Shown: positions 1-8,461 of the stretch, piece by piece
Numbering within the stretch: the first letter of the stretch is position 1
How the letters are laid out: each line of letters starts with the position of its first letter
DNA from: Allomuricauda sp. F6463D
GTDB taxonomy: Bacteria; Bacteroidota; Bacteroidia; Flavobacteriales; Flavobacteriaceae
Assembly: GCF_023015965.1 (NCBI RefSeq)
Contig: NZ_JALKAN010000001.1
Coordinates: forward strand, 1,138,160-1,202,159
Direction: 5' to 3'
DNA length: 64,000 nucleotides
Translations under genes and position numbers: made by a program
The notes under the pieces: generated by a model
The model's input: only the letters and a program-made list of their open reading frames with translations
What the model was told of the DNA's origin: nothing
The model's database searches: none

Positions 1-908
1 TTTTTATTGAGATTTTTTCCGAAATTAAACGATACTTGTGCCAGGTTTGGATTCAATCGTAAAATAAATTCGGGATCAAAGGCCCCAATTCTGGAATTGA
101 CCAATACCAACCCTGAGGTAAGGTCACCATATTTTGCAGAGGGAATGCCCCGTATTACTTCTACCGACTCTATATTATCAGCCGACCATTCCCGTAAATC
201 GGTACCCTTACCGGCCACTGTTGAAAAAAGAGGATCGGATCCAGGGCTGGAATTGAGAATGGATACATCAGTCTGTAAATCTGCATTGTTGGATTGAGGG
301 ATACCATCACTAACAATCTGAGTTCCCAATGCATTCGCCTTATTGGCAGCAGAAAGTGAAGACCCTTGCCTTAGCGTCAGTTGCTGCGGACTTGAAAAAC
401 TTGGATTTATAGCCAGTTGCCCGGGAAGCAATTGGAATATATCGTTTAAACTTACGGCTTGTGTATGTTCAATGGCTTTTTTACCTATAATGGTAGATGA
501 CCCCGTCTTTACTTCCTTCCCAACCACAACTACGTCATCAAGGTTAAAGGTTGCTTCTTTAAGGAAAAATTGATGTTTTTGAGAGGTAATCTCGAAAAGC
601 ATATCCCGTGTTTGATACCCCAAACACGAAAATTGAAGATGCACTGGCTTTGATGCTAATCCCGTTAGCGTAAAAGCCCCAAATTCATCAGTATAAGCAA
701 ACGTTCCAGAATTCACTTCCAATACGGTGGCATAGGCTATGGGGGTGGAATCATTTTCATTTAATAATTGGCCCCGTAAAGTTGTTCCCGTATGATCTTG
801 GGCAAAACTGCCCAAGCTTAGCATAAACAAAAACAAGGATATTGCTATTTCATGGATATGGAACGTATGCCATATTCCAAACCGTTGGTTAGTAAGGGGG
901 TTGGTCAT
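1..908 (-). CDS. TonB-dependent receptor, N-terminal part (runs off the left edge)
   Basis: This is an outer-membrane TonB-dependent receptor that would import a scarce ligand, probably a metal complex given its neighbours. The reading frame is open from an ATG at 908 to the window edge, about 302 residues. A hydrophobic signal segment at residues 20-36 ends in FAQ. A carboxypeptidase-regulatory-like beta-sandwich (about 40-120) follows, then the TonB-box/plug region with QLLPGQLAINPSF, VEVIRGIPSAKYGDLTSG and the start of the barrel. The plug motif VIRG(x)PSAKYGDLTSG is characteristic of this family. The promoter and a 17-bp dyad lie 31-71 bp upstream of the start, so the gene has its own promoter although it follows the DUF5916 gene on the same strand. 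The missing C-terminal barrel prevents a ligand call. Confidence 0.93.
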   Translation of the reverse strand, partial: MTNPLTNQRFGIWHTFHIHEIAISLFLFMLSLGSFAQDHTGTTLRGQLLNENDSTPIAYATVLEVNSGTFAYTDEFGAFTLTGLASKPVHLQFSCLGYQTRDMLFEITSQKHQFFLKEATFNLDDVVVVGKEVKTGSSTIIGKKAIEHTQAVSLNDIFQLLPGQLAINPSFSSPQQLTLRQGSSLSAANKANALGTQIVSDGIPQSNNADLQTDVSILNSSPGSDPLFSTVAGKGTDLREWSADNIESVEVIRGIPSAKYGDLTSGLVLVNSRIGAFDPEFILRLNPNLAQVSFNFGKNLNK

Positions 909-938
909 TATAATTTTAAAAATTCTTGCAATAAGGAG

Positions 939-979
939 CAAAAATACAAAATTACAACACAAATGCAACTAAGTTGCAT
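939..979 (-). promoter_or_regulatory. Promoter with overlapping dyad operator for the TonB receptor
   Basis: A perfect 8-1-8 inverted repeat, ATGCAACTAAGTTGCAT, covers 963-979. Read on the minus strand, its GTTG (966-969) lies exactly 19 bp before TATTTTTG (939-946), a perfect match to the Bacteroidota -7 element TANNTTTG. The dyad therefore covers the -33 element, as expected for a repressor. The same arrangement occurs at 12635-12673. The shared core is GCAACwAwGTTGC. A Fur-superfamily (for example Zur-like) repressor is an inference from the dyad shape and gene content. Confidence 0.7.
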
Positions 980-1028
980 TAAATAATTAATTTGATTAGA
1001 TGGTTATTATTATATAATCACAAAGCAA

Positions 1029-3260
1029 TTAAAATTGTTTTAAAAAAGTGATTTTACTAATAAACTGGGTTGAGCTTTCAACAGGATCAAAAACATCCAT
1101 TTGGGTATCGTTAAAAACTAGATATATAAAGGACAAAGGCATATATTCCCAGCTGAAACGAACGTTCCACCCCCCTTGTTCATCAAAACTATTGTATTGG
1201 TAGAAAGTGGACAGTTGAACCCTTGGGTTTAATGCCAATCGTAAATTGGCGGAATACAAATCGGTATCCAAATCTTGATGCAATGTGCCCAGACTGTTTA
1301 TATTGTTGCGTTCATAATTGGCAGAAAACGCAATATGGGGAGAAGGAGCATACCGCATACCAAGGTTAAGCGTATTTCTTGAACCATTATAAAAATTTCC
1401 AATGTCATAACTTCCTGATCCTGATATCTTTTTGGACTGATCTGTAAAGTAATTCAACAAAAATCGGGTATACCTATAATTACCTTCTGCTATTTCCAAT
1501 CCCAAAGGAGCAAAATCAAAATTGATGTTCTGCCAAGTAGGCGTGAAAGACATCTCGAAAAAACTATTATCCTTGAACCAGATAAAAACGGGGAAAATAT
1601 AAAGACGAGCCTGCTGGAAGTTTCCAAAATCCTCAAAATCATGATAATAGTTTAAAAAAGCCCCGGGATCCCATCTTCTAATAAATGGAAGGGATTTCGG
1701 TCTTATAATGGCATAGCCCCCAGGACTGTGGTACATCACATCTTTTTGAAAGACGTATCCCATATCCGGACTATAATCCGAACTAACAAATGCATTGACG
1801 TAACCCAAATAATAATCGTTTGTGGATGCTCCTCCATACACCCGTCCCGAAAAACCCGTTTGCCCTGTTTCACTATCCATGGAAGTGGATAACAGATAGC
1901 TCAAAGTAATCTCGCTTTTAGGACGTATAAGACCATCTATCGAAATAGTGGTGTTGTTCTGGCTACTGATACCAAGGTTATTTGCCGTGTCGTCCAGCCG
2001 ATAGGTAATCATTGCACCTATATTGTTCTCCTTACCATAGTTTTGGGTATACTGCGCCACACCAAAGGTGCTCCCTGTACTATTGTCCGTTTCACTTTGT
2101 CGCACCACCAAACCAGCAAGTGTCCTATCTTCATTACGGTCGGTAAACCGAGCACCAAAATCGAGAGGAGCAGGCTTCGCGTTAAATGAATTTTCCAAAC
2201 CTATGGTACGACTGAAAAATGGCCTCACCTGCGTATTGCCCCCACCCGACCAAATACCCGAATTCTCTAAAAAGAATTGTCGTCGCTCTGGAAAGAAAAT
2301 ATTAAAACGTTCCAGGTTATTCACTGCCCTATCCACATCTGCTTGGGCAAAATCCGTATTAATGGTCAAGTCCAAAACAGTATTTGGACTTATGGCCCAT
2401 TTAACATCTCCACCTATTTTGGGCTCACTGGATTTCTCGGTTAATACATTTCCTGACTTGGATTCCTCATACTGATAAAGTGCATAAGGCTCTGCTCTTA
2501 TATTTGCCGACGGAGGAGGCACATTCAACCCAGTTAATTTAGCTGCATACGTCATTCTATTTTCTGAAAAAGACTGCGGAATGGCTGGAAATACAGTTTT
2601 TTCAAAATCTTTTCGTGCCATTCGAAAGAAGGTGATGCCCCACTCAGCTGGCATACCCTCCACAGGTTTATCGTATCGTATGGATTTAAATGGAATGGAA
2701 AATTCTGCAAAGTAACCTTCTTCTGTGCGCTGCGTCCTAACATTCCATAGGGCGTTCCAATCGGCATCCGTATTGGTGTCGTTGAAACTTTGTTGATCTA
2801 ATTGGTTACCATGGGGCGTGGTTTGAAACGAAATGGCATATTGCCTGGTATTCTGTGCATCAATTTGAATACCGAACACGTCATTCTCTCCATTGTCAAA
2901 GTCTCGACGAAGATCTTGTATCCGAATTCCTTTCTTCCCCATGGAGTCCTTACAGAACACTCCAAAATATAAGTTTCGATCATCGTATAAAATTCTTACC
3001 AATGTTGGATTTGCAATATCCCCCCCCTGTGTAGGCTCCACCTTAAAAAAATCCGATATAATCTCCGCACTTTCCCAATCCGGTTCACTCAATCTACCAT
3101 CAATCGCTATTTTACCCGTAGCCTTGGTAGCAGATATGGTAATTGGACGTTCCGGTGGAGGAAAATTATCATTCTGCTCTTGACCAGCAAGAGAGCTTGT
3201 AAACAAAATGGATACTACATAGGGAAACAGCTTTTTAAAAAATGATTTTTTTGATATCAT
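1029..3260 (-). CDS. DUF5916 outer-membrane protein with N-terminal CBM9-like domain
   Basis: This is a 743-residue exported protein with signal peptide MISKKSFFKKLFPYVV... cleaved near SLAGQ. Residues about 40-230 resemble a carbohydrate-binding family 9-like beta-sandwich (IAIDGRLSEPDWESAE, VRILYDDRNLYFGVFC). The remainder is a DUF5916 domain that looks like a beta-barrel (NTDFAQADVDRAVNNLERF, FPERRQFFLENSGIW), ending in the aromatic-terminated strand KITFLKQF. The biochemical role of DUF5916 proteins is not established. It lies 30 bp downstream of the alkaline phosphatase gene on the same strand, so the two are probably co-transcribed. The length fits the family. Confidence 0.9.
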   Translation of the reverse strand: MISKKSFFKKLFPYVVSILFTSSLAGQEQNDNFPPPERPITISATKATGKIAIDGRLSEPDWESAEIISDFFKVEPTQGGDIANPTLVRILYDDRNLYFGVFCKDSMGKKGIRIQDLRRDFDNGENDVFGIQIDAQNTRQYAISFQTTPHGNQLDQQSFNDTNTDADWNALWNVRTQRTEEGYFAEFSIPFKSIRYDKPVEGMPAEWGITFFRMARKDFEKTVFPAIPQSFSENRMTYAAKLTGLNVPPPSANIRAEPYALYQYEESKSGNVLTEKSSEPKIGGDVKWAISPNTVLDLTINTDFAQADVDRAVNNLERFNIFFPERRQFFLENSGIWSGGGNTQVRPFFSRTIGLENSFNAKPAPLDFGARFTDRNEDRTLAGLVVRQSETDNSTGSTFGVAQYTQNYGKENNIGAMITYRLDDTANNLGISSQNNTTISIDGLIRPKSEITLSYLLSTSMDSETGQTGFSGRVYGGASTNDYYLGYVNAFVSSDYSPDMGYVFQKDVMYHSPGGYAIIRPKSLPFIRRWDPGAFLNYYHDFEDFGNFQQARLYIFPVFIWFKDNSFFEMSFTPTWQNINFDFAPLGLEIAEGNYRYTRFLLNYFTDQSKKISGSGSYDIGNFYNGSRNTLNLGMRYAPSPHIAFSANYERNNINSLGTLHQDLDTDLYSANLRLALNPRVQLSTFYQYNSFDEQGGWNVRFSWEYMPLSFIYLVFNDTQMDVFDPVESSTQFISKITFLKQF

Positions 3261-3290
3261 AATGATGGATAAAGATTGACTCTTTAAAAT

Positions 3291-4703
3291 TTAAAAGGTA
3301 TTCTCCACCTCAGCTGCTTCGAGCATGAGATAGTGCAGATCTGTGTTCTTTATAAATGGACTAAGCAGTTGACTGCCCGGGCCGAACATGGCTAGTTCCA
3401 CAAAATCGGCTGAATGTTGCATACTGATCCAACCTACGGAGTTGTGTTGTTTTTGAATCTCTGCCAATGCATTAAACGGTAAATGTTTTGGATTGTACAA
3501 ACCATCCTCGGGCTGTAAAGCATCATAATAGCTTAAAAGCATTTTAGCCTCATCAGTGGTCAACGCCGTACCATTTGCATATGCAACGCGCTCCTTTACA
3601 CTGCTAATTGATGTTTCTTTCCCAATACCGTTTAAAATCCACTCGTTAGTATGCTTGTAATTTTGGATGGAGTCAAAATTAGCATTGGCATATTTTCCAT
3701 AAATAACGCCTGGGTTGGCATTTCCATGATCCGTTGTGATGATTACCAAGGTTTCCTCATCCTTTTCCGCGAAATCCATGGCAACTTGAACAGCTTCGTC
3801 AAAGGCGACCTGATCATAAAGCAAACCGGCAATATCATTACCATGTGCGGCCCAATCCACCTTTCCAGCCTCTACCTGAAGTACAAATCCCGAAGGGCTG
3901 CCGTTGAGGTTTTCAATGGCCTTATTCGTCATCTCTGCCAAACTAGGTATACTTTCCATAAGCTCCCCATTGCTTTCCCGGTCCTTTGTGTACGGAAGAC
4001 CGTTATCGTTAAAAACACCTAGTACCGATTTATTCTTAGGGGCTGATAACATTTCATTTCTGGAATGTGCAACGTAATATCCTTTATTTGCAAAGGCTGC
4101 ATACATATCCTTTTTGTCCTTTCTTTTTTCTGGAGAAAAGTATTCGTTCCCCCCTCCCATCAGAACATCAAAACCAAGCTGTAAATATTTTTCCGCGATG
4201 GATGCTTGATCGTTTCTGGACTTTTGGTTGACACAAAAACCTGCGGGCGTGGCATGTGTTATCGGAACAGTGGTTACACAACCTGCTTTTTTACCTACTG
4301 CTTTGAATTTCTGCCAAATTGGAAGATGTGGCTCTCCATTAACCCCTATATTGAGTCCGCCATTCTTTATTCTGGCACCCCCTCCCCACGAAGAGCTCGC
4401 TGCTGCTGAATCTGTGACTATGGAACTGGCCGAGGCCATATCCATAAGGGCTCTGGAAACCTTGTTTTCCCTATAAAGGTTCAACCAATTACTCCCTTTT
4501 CCTGTTTTTCTGGAAAGATACAGATCTGCCATGTTCAGAGTACCTGTGCTCATCCCATCACTGACCAGGATAATAATGTTCTTGGCTTTTTTTTGTTTCC
4601 ACCCGCTCTCAAAATCGGATGCCCTAATTGTCTCAAAGGGTGTAAAAATTGAAGCTCCTATAACTGATAGAGCACCATTTCTAAAAAAATTTCTTCTGTT
4701 CAT
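3291..4703 (-). CDS. Alkaline phosphatase (PhoA superfamily)
   Basis: A secreted zinc/magnesium phosphomonoesterase of 470 residues. The first metal ligand region is NIIILVSDGMS (D49). The nucleophile motif is VTDSA, with S99 as the predicted phosphoserine. Further metal-binding segments are VEAGKVDWAAHGND and ITTDHGN, with a C-terminal QHSADFVELA that would supply the last histidine. The N-terminus, MNRRNFFRNGALSVIGAS, has a twin-arginine-like signal, consistent with export after folding with metal. The enzyme is zinc-dependent, which fits a locus suspected to handle zinc. The start follows the stop of the secreted protein at 4724 by 20 bp. Confidence 0.92.
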   Translation of the reverse strand: MNRRNFFRNGALSVIGASIFTPFETIRASDFESGWKQKKAKNIIILVSDGMSTGTLNMADLYLSRKTGKGSNWLNLYRENKVSRALMDMASASSIVTDSAAASSSWGGGARIKNGGLNIGVNGEPHLPIWQKFKAVGKKAGCVTTVPITHATPAGFCVNQKSRNDQASIAEKYLQLGFDVLMGGGNEYFSPEKRKDKKDMYAAFANKGYYVAHSRNEMLSAPKNKSVLGVFNDNGLPYTKDRESNGELMESIPSLAEMTNKAIENLNGSPSGFVLQVEAGKVDWAAHGNDIAGLLYDQVAFDEAVQVAMDFAEKDEETLVIITTDHGNANPGVIYGKYANANFDSIQNYKHTNEWILNGIGKETSISSVKERVAYANGTALTTDEAKMLLSYYDALQPEDGLYNPKHLPFNALAEIQKQHNSVGWISMQHSADFVELAMFGPGSQLLSPFIKNTDLHYLMLEAAEVENTF

Positions 4704-4723
4704 TTTTATTTATAATGATAGGT

Positions 4724-5161
4724 TTATTCCATTTTTAGGGCTTCGCATTCCGTGAGGATGTAATTGAAATGTTCTAAATCATCTGCATTGAGCTTTAAAA
4801 CACCTGTGACGGATAGAATATCATCGGTATTGAAATCAGGTTTGGATTTAAACTGAAGCTCCATTGCAGTCTCCGGTCCTCCCATTCCACAAAAAAAACA
4901 GGAAGCCATTGGATTTTTGGATAGAATGAAAATTTTACCACTTGGGTCTATATTTAAAAAGTATCCTGTTATGGCCACCTCTTCACCTTCAAGGGATTTC
5001 ATGTATTCGCTAAATTTTGGATATAGGAAATTTTCCCCGTAGGCAGGGAAAAATTTCTCCGTGTAATCTATTCGCGCCAAATCCCACCAATTTATTTCTG
5101 TTTGTGCGAATCCAATCATCGAGGATAGCAGAAAGAAGATGGTCAGTATATTATTTTTCAT
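4724..5161 (-). CDS. Small secreted protein with CFFCGMGGPE motif, possible OB-fold
   Basis: A 145-residue exported protein with signal peptide MKNNILTIFFLLSSMIGFAQ. The centre (about 55-130) has the strand pattern of an OB-like fold (EEVAITGYFLNID, SVTGVLKLNAD). It carries the conserved cluster SCFFCGMGGPETAMEL, a CxxC next to a methionine that could bind metal. It overlaps the 3' neighbour of the permease gene by 11 bp, so it is translationally linked to the ABC system. I recognise it as a recurring Bacteroidota companion of this type of permease (a DUF3299-like layout) but know no experimental function. Metal binding is inferred from the Cys/Met motif only. Confidence 0.82.
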   Translation of the reverse strand: MKNNILTIFFLLSSMIGFAQTEINWWDLARIDYTEKFFPAYGENFLYPKFSEYMKSLEGEEVAITGYFLNIDPSGKIFILSKNPMASCFFCGMGGPETAMELQFKSKPDFNTDDILSVTGVLKLNADDLEHFNYILTECEALKME

Positions 5162-6353
5162 AGCTAAGAATTTTTGATATGTTCATTTTAAGGATAGGGT
5201 AAATCGCAAGGCAAATAGATGATAAGACCATAAGTGCGACCAGACCTGCGGTTTGCAGCAATTCTATAGGGCCGAGCAGGAGCGGCATTCTTTGTTTGTA
5301 TTGGTCCGTTATCATTTCTAAAATGAAGTAGACCCCAATTTGTGATAACAGCACTCCAATAACAAAAGCCATGCTGGCAATCAAAAAACCTTCGTACGCC
5401 ACCATTTTGACCAATTGGAGCCTGTTGGCTCCATAACTACGCATTAAGGCTAGGTCAAAAGCCCTGTCCCGCACCATTCGGTACAAGCTTATGAATATGG
5501 TAATACAGGAAATAATAAGAATGGCGTAGGCTATCCATGTAATCGTTTTTACCCCCACACCTGTAAATTGGTACAATCGTTCCAGTTCAAATTTGGGCAG
5601 AGCAGCCTGCATATTGGTATTTTCGTTTATGCTTCTCGGAATGGTCAGGAGTGCCATTGGATTCCGGAATGACACCAACATGGAGGTGATTTCCCGTTCA
5701 CTATTGGTCACATGTCCATCAACGACAGACTCATCTGCATGATGATGGGCATCCCAAACCGTCTCCAACCCTGTAATTATCAAACGGTCCATTACCTTAT
5801 GGGTTGGCTTGTATATGCCTACAATTGTTAATGGTTCATCGTGGTCATGACCACCTGTTTCCGCTAAGCCATGGGAGCTTTGAAAACTGTCGCCAACCTG
5901 AAGTCCAATTGCTTCGGCTACAGTGGAACCTAGAACAACTTCCATAGATTTTTGCACATACCGTCCTTCGTATAAATCTGCATTGTAAAGCTTTGGGAAA
6001 TCTTGAGTGGTTCCAACAATTCTATACCCTTTGTAATTATCGCCGTAAGAAATTGGCACCCCTTTTTCAATCATTGGGTTTTTTATCAGGCTTTTTGCTT
6101 CTTTAAAGCTAATATTGCCCGTAGGGTTATCAACATGAAGCACCGAGGCAAGCACCAATTGTAATGGACTTCCTTTGGCACCTACGACCATGTCTATGTC
6201 TCCTAGATTATTATCCAGTTGTTGCTTAAATGATTTATCCAATTGTTGAATACCAACAAGAAGAGCTATACTAACTGAAAGTATAAGAATGCCCAATAAA
6301 GTATAAAGCGGCTTAAACCTAAAATTCCTAATACTGATTTTCCAAATGTTCAT
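5151..6353 (-). CDS. FtsX/MacB-type ABC transporter permease with His-rich periplasmic loop
   Basis: A 400-residue inner-membrane permease. TM1 is at about 17-36, a large periplasmic MacB-like core domain spans 37-265, and three C-terminal TM segments (about 270-395) hold the FtsX motif FDLALMRSYGANRLQLVKMVAYEG. Residues 161-214 are unusually rich in histidine (GGHDHDE, DAHHHADES, H161, H169, H171, H185, H203-205, H214), suggesting metal sensing or binding. The gene overlaps the ATPase gene by 4 bp (ATGA) and the downstream secreted protein by 11 bp. Together they look like a LolCDE/MacAB-like device acting on periplasmic or envelope cargo. A zinc link is inference. Confidence 0.9.
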   Translation of the reverse strand: MNIWKISIRNFRFKPLYTLLGILILSVSIALLVGIQQLDKSFKQQLDNNLGDIDMVVGAKGSPLQLVLASVLHVDNPTGNISFKEAKSLIKNPMIEKGVPISYGDNYKGYRIVGTTQDFPKLYNADLYEGRYVQKSMEVVLGSTVAEAIGLQVGDSFQSSHGLAETGGHDHDEPLTIVGIYKPTHKVMDRLIITGLETVWDAHHHADESVVDGHVTNSEREITSMLVSFRNPMALLTIPRSINENTNMQAALPKFELERLYQFTGVGVKTITWIAYAILIISCITIFISLYRMVRDRAFDLALMRSYGANRLQLVKMVAYEGFLIASMAFVIGVLLSQIGVYFILEMITDQYKQRMPLLLGPIELLQTAGLVALMVLSSICLAIYPILKMNISKILSYEK

Positions 6354-6979
6354 AGCTCCAGTTTATGGGTGAACAATGGTTTTATTCGCTGATCGTGCGT
6401 GATGACAATTAGGTTGGCATTGTTGGCCTTGGCCTGTGCTATTAAGAGCTGTATAACCTTATTACAATTGTCATCATCCAAACTGGAAGTAGGCTCATCT
6501 GCCAAAATCACCTTTGGCTTATGTACTATGGCCATGGCAATCCCCAGTCTTTGCCGTTGCCCTTCGCTCAACTCCCTTGTTTTTTTTCTTTTGCATTCAG
6601 CGATATCAAGATCCTCCAATAAATCCGTGATCATGGTATTTGAAATCTTCCTTTGTGCAAAAAACAATCTTGTTTCCAAATTTTCGACAACATTGAGGGA
6701 TTGAACGGCATGATTGTTTTGAAAAATAAGCCCAATATGTTGTCCCCTGAACCTGTCCAGCTGTTTGCTGGACAGGTTATGGATTGGTTCATCCTCAATT
6801 TCAATAACGCCATCCATGGGAGACAGCAATCCCGCCAATAAATGCAACAAGGTTGTTTTGCCAATGCCCGATTTCCCCAACACCAAAAGGTTTTGGTTGT
6901 CCCCCAAGGAGATATCAGGGAACTTAAAGACCGTGTCTTCATTGGTATATTGAAATGTTAAATTCTCAGTCCTTACCAT
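6350..6979 (-). CDS. ABC transporter ATP-binding protein (LolD/MacB type)
   Basis: A cytoplasmic ATPase for the adjacent FtsX-like permease. Walker A is GKSGIGKTTLLHLLAG, the Q-loop is GLIFQNNHAV, the signature is LSEGQRQRLGIAMA, Walker B is VILADEPTSSLD and the H-loop is VITHDQR. The start chosen (6979) gives MVRTENLTFQY, where homologues of this class normally begin. An in-frame ATG at 7024 would add 15 residues and sit only 7 bp from the upstream stop, so it cannot be excluded. The gene overlaps the permease start by 4 bp. Confidence 0.92.
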   Translation of the reverse strand: MVRTENLTFQYTNEDTVFKFPDISLGDNQNLLVLGKSGIGKTTLLHLLAGLLSPMDGVIEIEDEPIHNLSSKQLDRFRGQHIGLIFQNNHAVQSLNVVENLETRLFFAQRKISNTMITDLLEDLDIAECKRKKTRELSEGQRQRLGIAMAIVHKPKVILADEPTSSLDDDNCNKVIQLLIAQAKANNANLIVITHDQRIKPLFTHKLEL

Positions 6980-7031
6980 AAATTGTTTACCCTTAAACCT
7001 TTGTTCGAATTGATAGTTGTTCAATATGTTG

Positions 7032-8459
7032 TTAGTTGCTCAAAAGCCCTCTTTTTTGCGATTTTCCTTGTGCCACAAAGCCAAAAACCAACAATACTCC
7101 CGAGATTACCAGTAGAACCAGTGCAGATAACCCAACCGTGCCATTAGTTGTAGGTGAATATTCGAACTGAGGCAGCGATGAGTATTCCTGTTGGCTAAAA
7201 GGGGTGTTGTTATACAAGAATGTCATTAAGTGACTTCTCCATGTTTCAGCAAAAGCAATTACCTGACCTCTATAATTTTCATAATCGGCAGTAGATGTTC
7301 CCGCCAATTGGTTCATAGATTCATGGACCACAATAGCAGGCGATAGCCATTGCAGTTTTTTAGACCATGTTTGTTGCCGTTGTAATTGTGCTTCGTATGT
7401 GTTCACGATAGGTTCCAGTGCTTCCTTCACCACCTTTTGAGAGGCCATATATCGATGGTAAAAATTTCTTGATTGCGTGGAGTCGTTAATGGCATATTCT
7501 GGATGATCACGAAGGAAGTTATCCAATATTTCATCTTGTCGTTTAGTAGCCTCTACTTTTTGTTCTCGCATCTCGTTGATCATCAACGTACGTGATGGCA
7601 TTGGGTAAAGGGTATTCCCTAATTGATTGAGTACCGAGGGTGTTAAAAGCACAAACAGAACCCATAACATAATCAATGACACCGCATTTTTTGCCGAACT
7701 ATCCACAAATAAGTTTACCAAAAACGCCAAAGCAAACCAGAAAAGCATATAACACAAGGTAAGTCCCACTAAACCTAAAACACTGACCCACTCCAATGGT
7801 TGAATACCTACAACAAAGAAAACAAGCAACAATGAAAGTGTTACCAAAATAGATAACCAAAAAAACCGAAGTATCAGTTTTTGAAACACCCATTTTCGAA
7901 TGGATATGGGTTGCGATGCCAGTAGCCTTAAAGAACCTTGTTCCTTTTCCGAAGACAATATATTGTAGGTAAAGGCAATGATGAGCAATGGCAAGAGATA
8001 GACGATAACAAAGCTTAGGTCAAAACTTCCAAAAAGAAGTTGCACCGGGCTTGTCATCTCAGTAAAGTTGAGAGCAAAATCGTCACCCGAAACGGTTGGT
8101 TTTATATAATGGGTAAACAAATCTGCCTGTCCCGTAGAAACAAATGCCATGGGCTGGGGTTCCATCGCCGCTACCCTCGGATGATTATTGCCTACGGCCA
8201 TAGGGCTGGTAGGTATGGACCAAGAAGAAACACTGACCTCCAAACCACGTTCCACAGAGTCCAATAGTTTAAGCATAGCTTCATCGGACTCTTTTACTTC
8301 TTGTTTGGCATTTGAAATATCGCTGATACGCTTTTCCACCTTCTCCTTTCCGTTATAGGTCGAAAAACCGAAAAGCACCAGTAATAAAATACTTAATAAT
8401 TGAATCCAACGGCTTCGCAACAAAAGACGCAATTCATATTTAAAATTATATGGTAACAT
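7032..8459 (-). CDS. ABC-2 type membrane permease (DUF3526-like), second subunit
   Basis: A 475-residue membrane protein with one N-terminal TM (about 17-34), a large extracytoplasmic domain up to about 145, a cluster of five to six TM segments at about 150-300 (including EKEQGSLRLLASQPISIRKWV, typical of ABC-2 permeases), a second soluble domain and a last TM near 440-465. It is paralogous in layout to the next gene upstream, from which it is separated by 2 bp. The two permeases and the ATPase at 9865 would form one export-type transporter. The cargo cannot be read from sequence. The arrangement resembles gliding/Nos-type ABC-2 systems. Confidence 0.88.
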   Translation of the reverse strand: MLPYNFKYELRLLLRSRWIQLLSILLLVLFGFSTYNGKEKVEKRISDISNAKQEVKESDEAMLKLLDSVERGLEVSVSSWSIPTSPMAVGNNHPRVAAMEPQPMAFVSTGQADLFTHYIKPTVSGDDFALNFTEMTSPVQLLFGSFDLSFVIVYLLPLLIIAFTYNILSSEKEQGSLRLLASQPISIRKWVFQKLILRFFWLSILVTLSLLLVFFVVGIQPLEWVSVLGLVGLTLCYMLFWFALAFLVNLFVDSSAKNAVSLIMLWVLFVLLTPSVLNQLGNTLYPMPSRTLMINEMREQKVEATKRQDEILDNFLRDHPEYAINDSTQSRNFYHRYMASQKVVKEALEPIVNTYEAQLQRQQTWSKKLQWLSPAIVVHESMNQLAGTSTADYENYRGQVIAFAETWRSHLMTFLYNNTPFSQQEYSSLPQFEYSPTTNGTVGLSALVLLVISGVLLVFGFVAQGKSQKRGLLSN

Positions 8460-8461
8460 AG

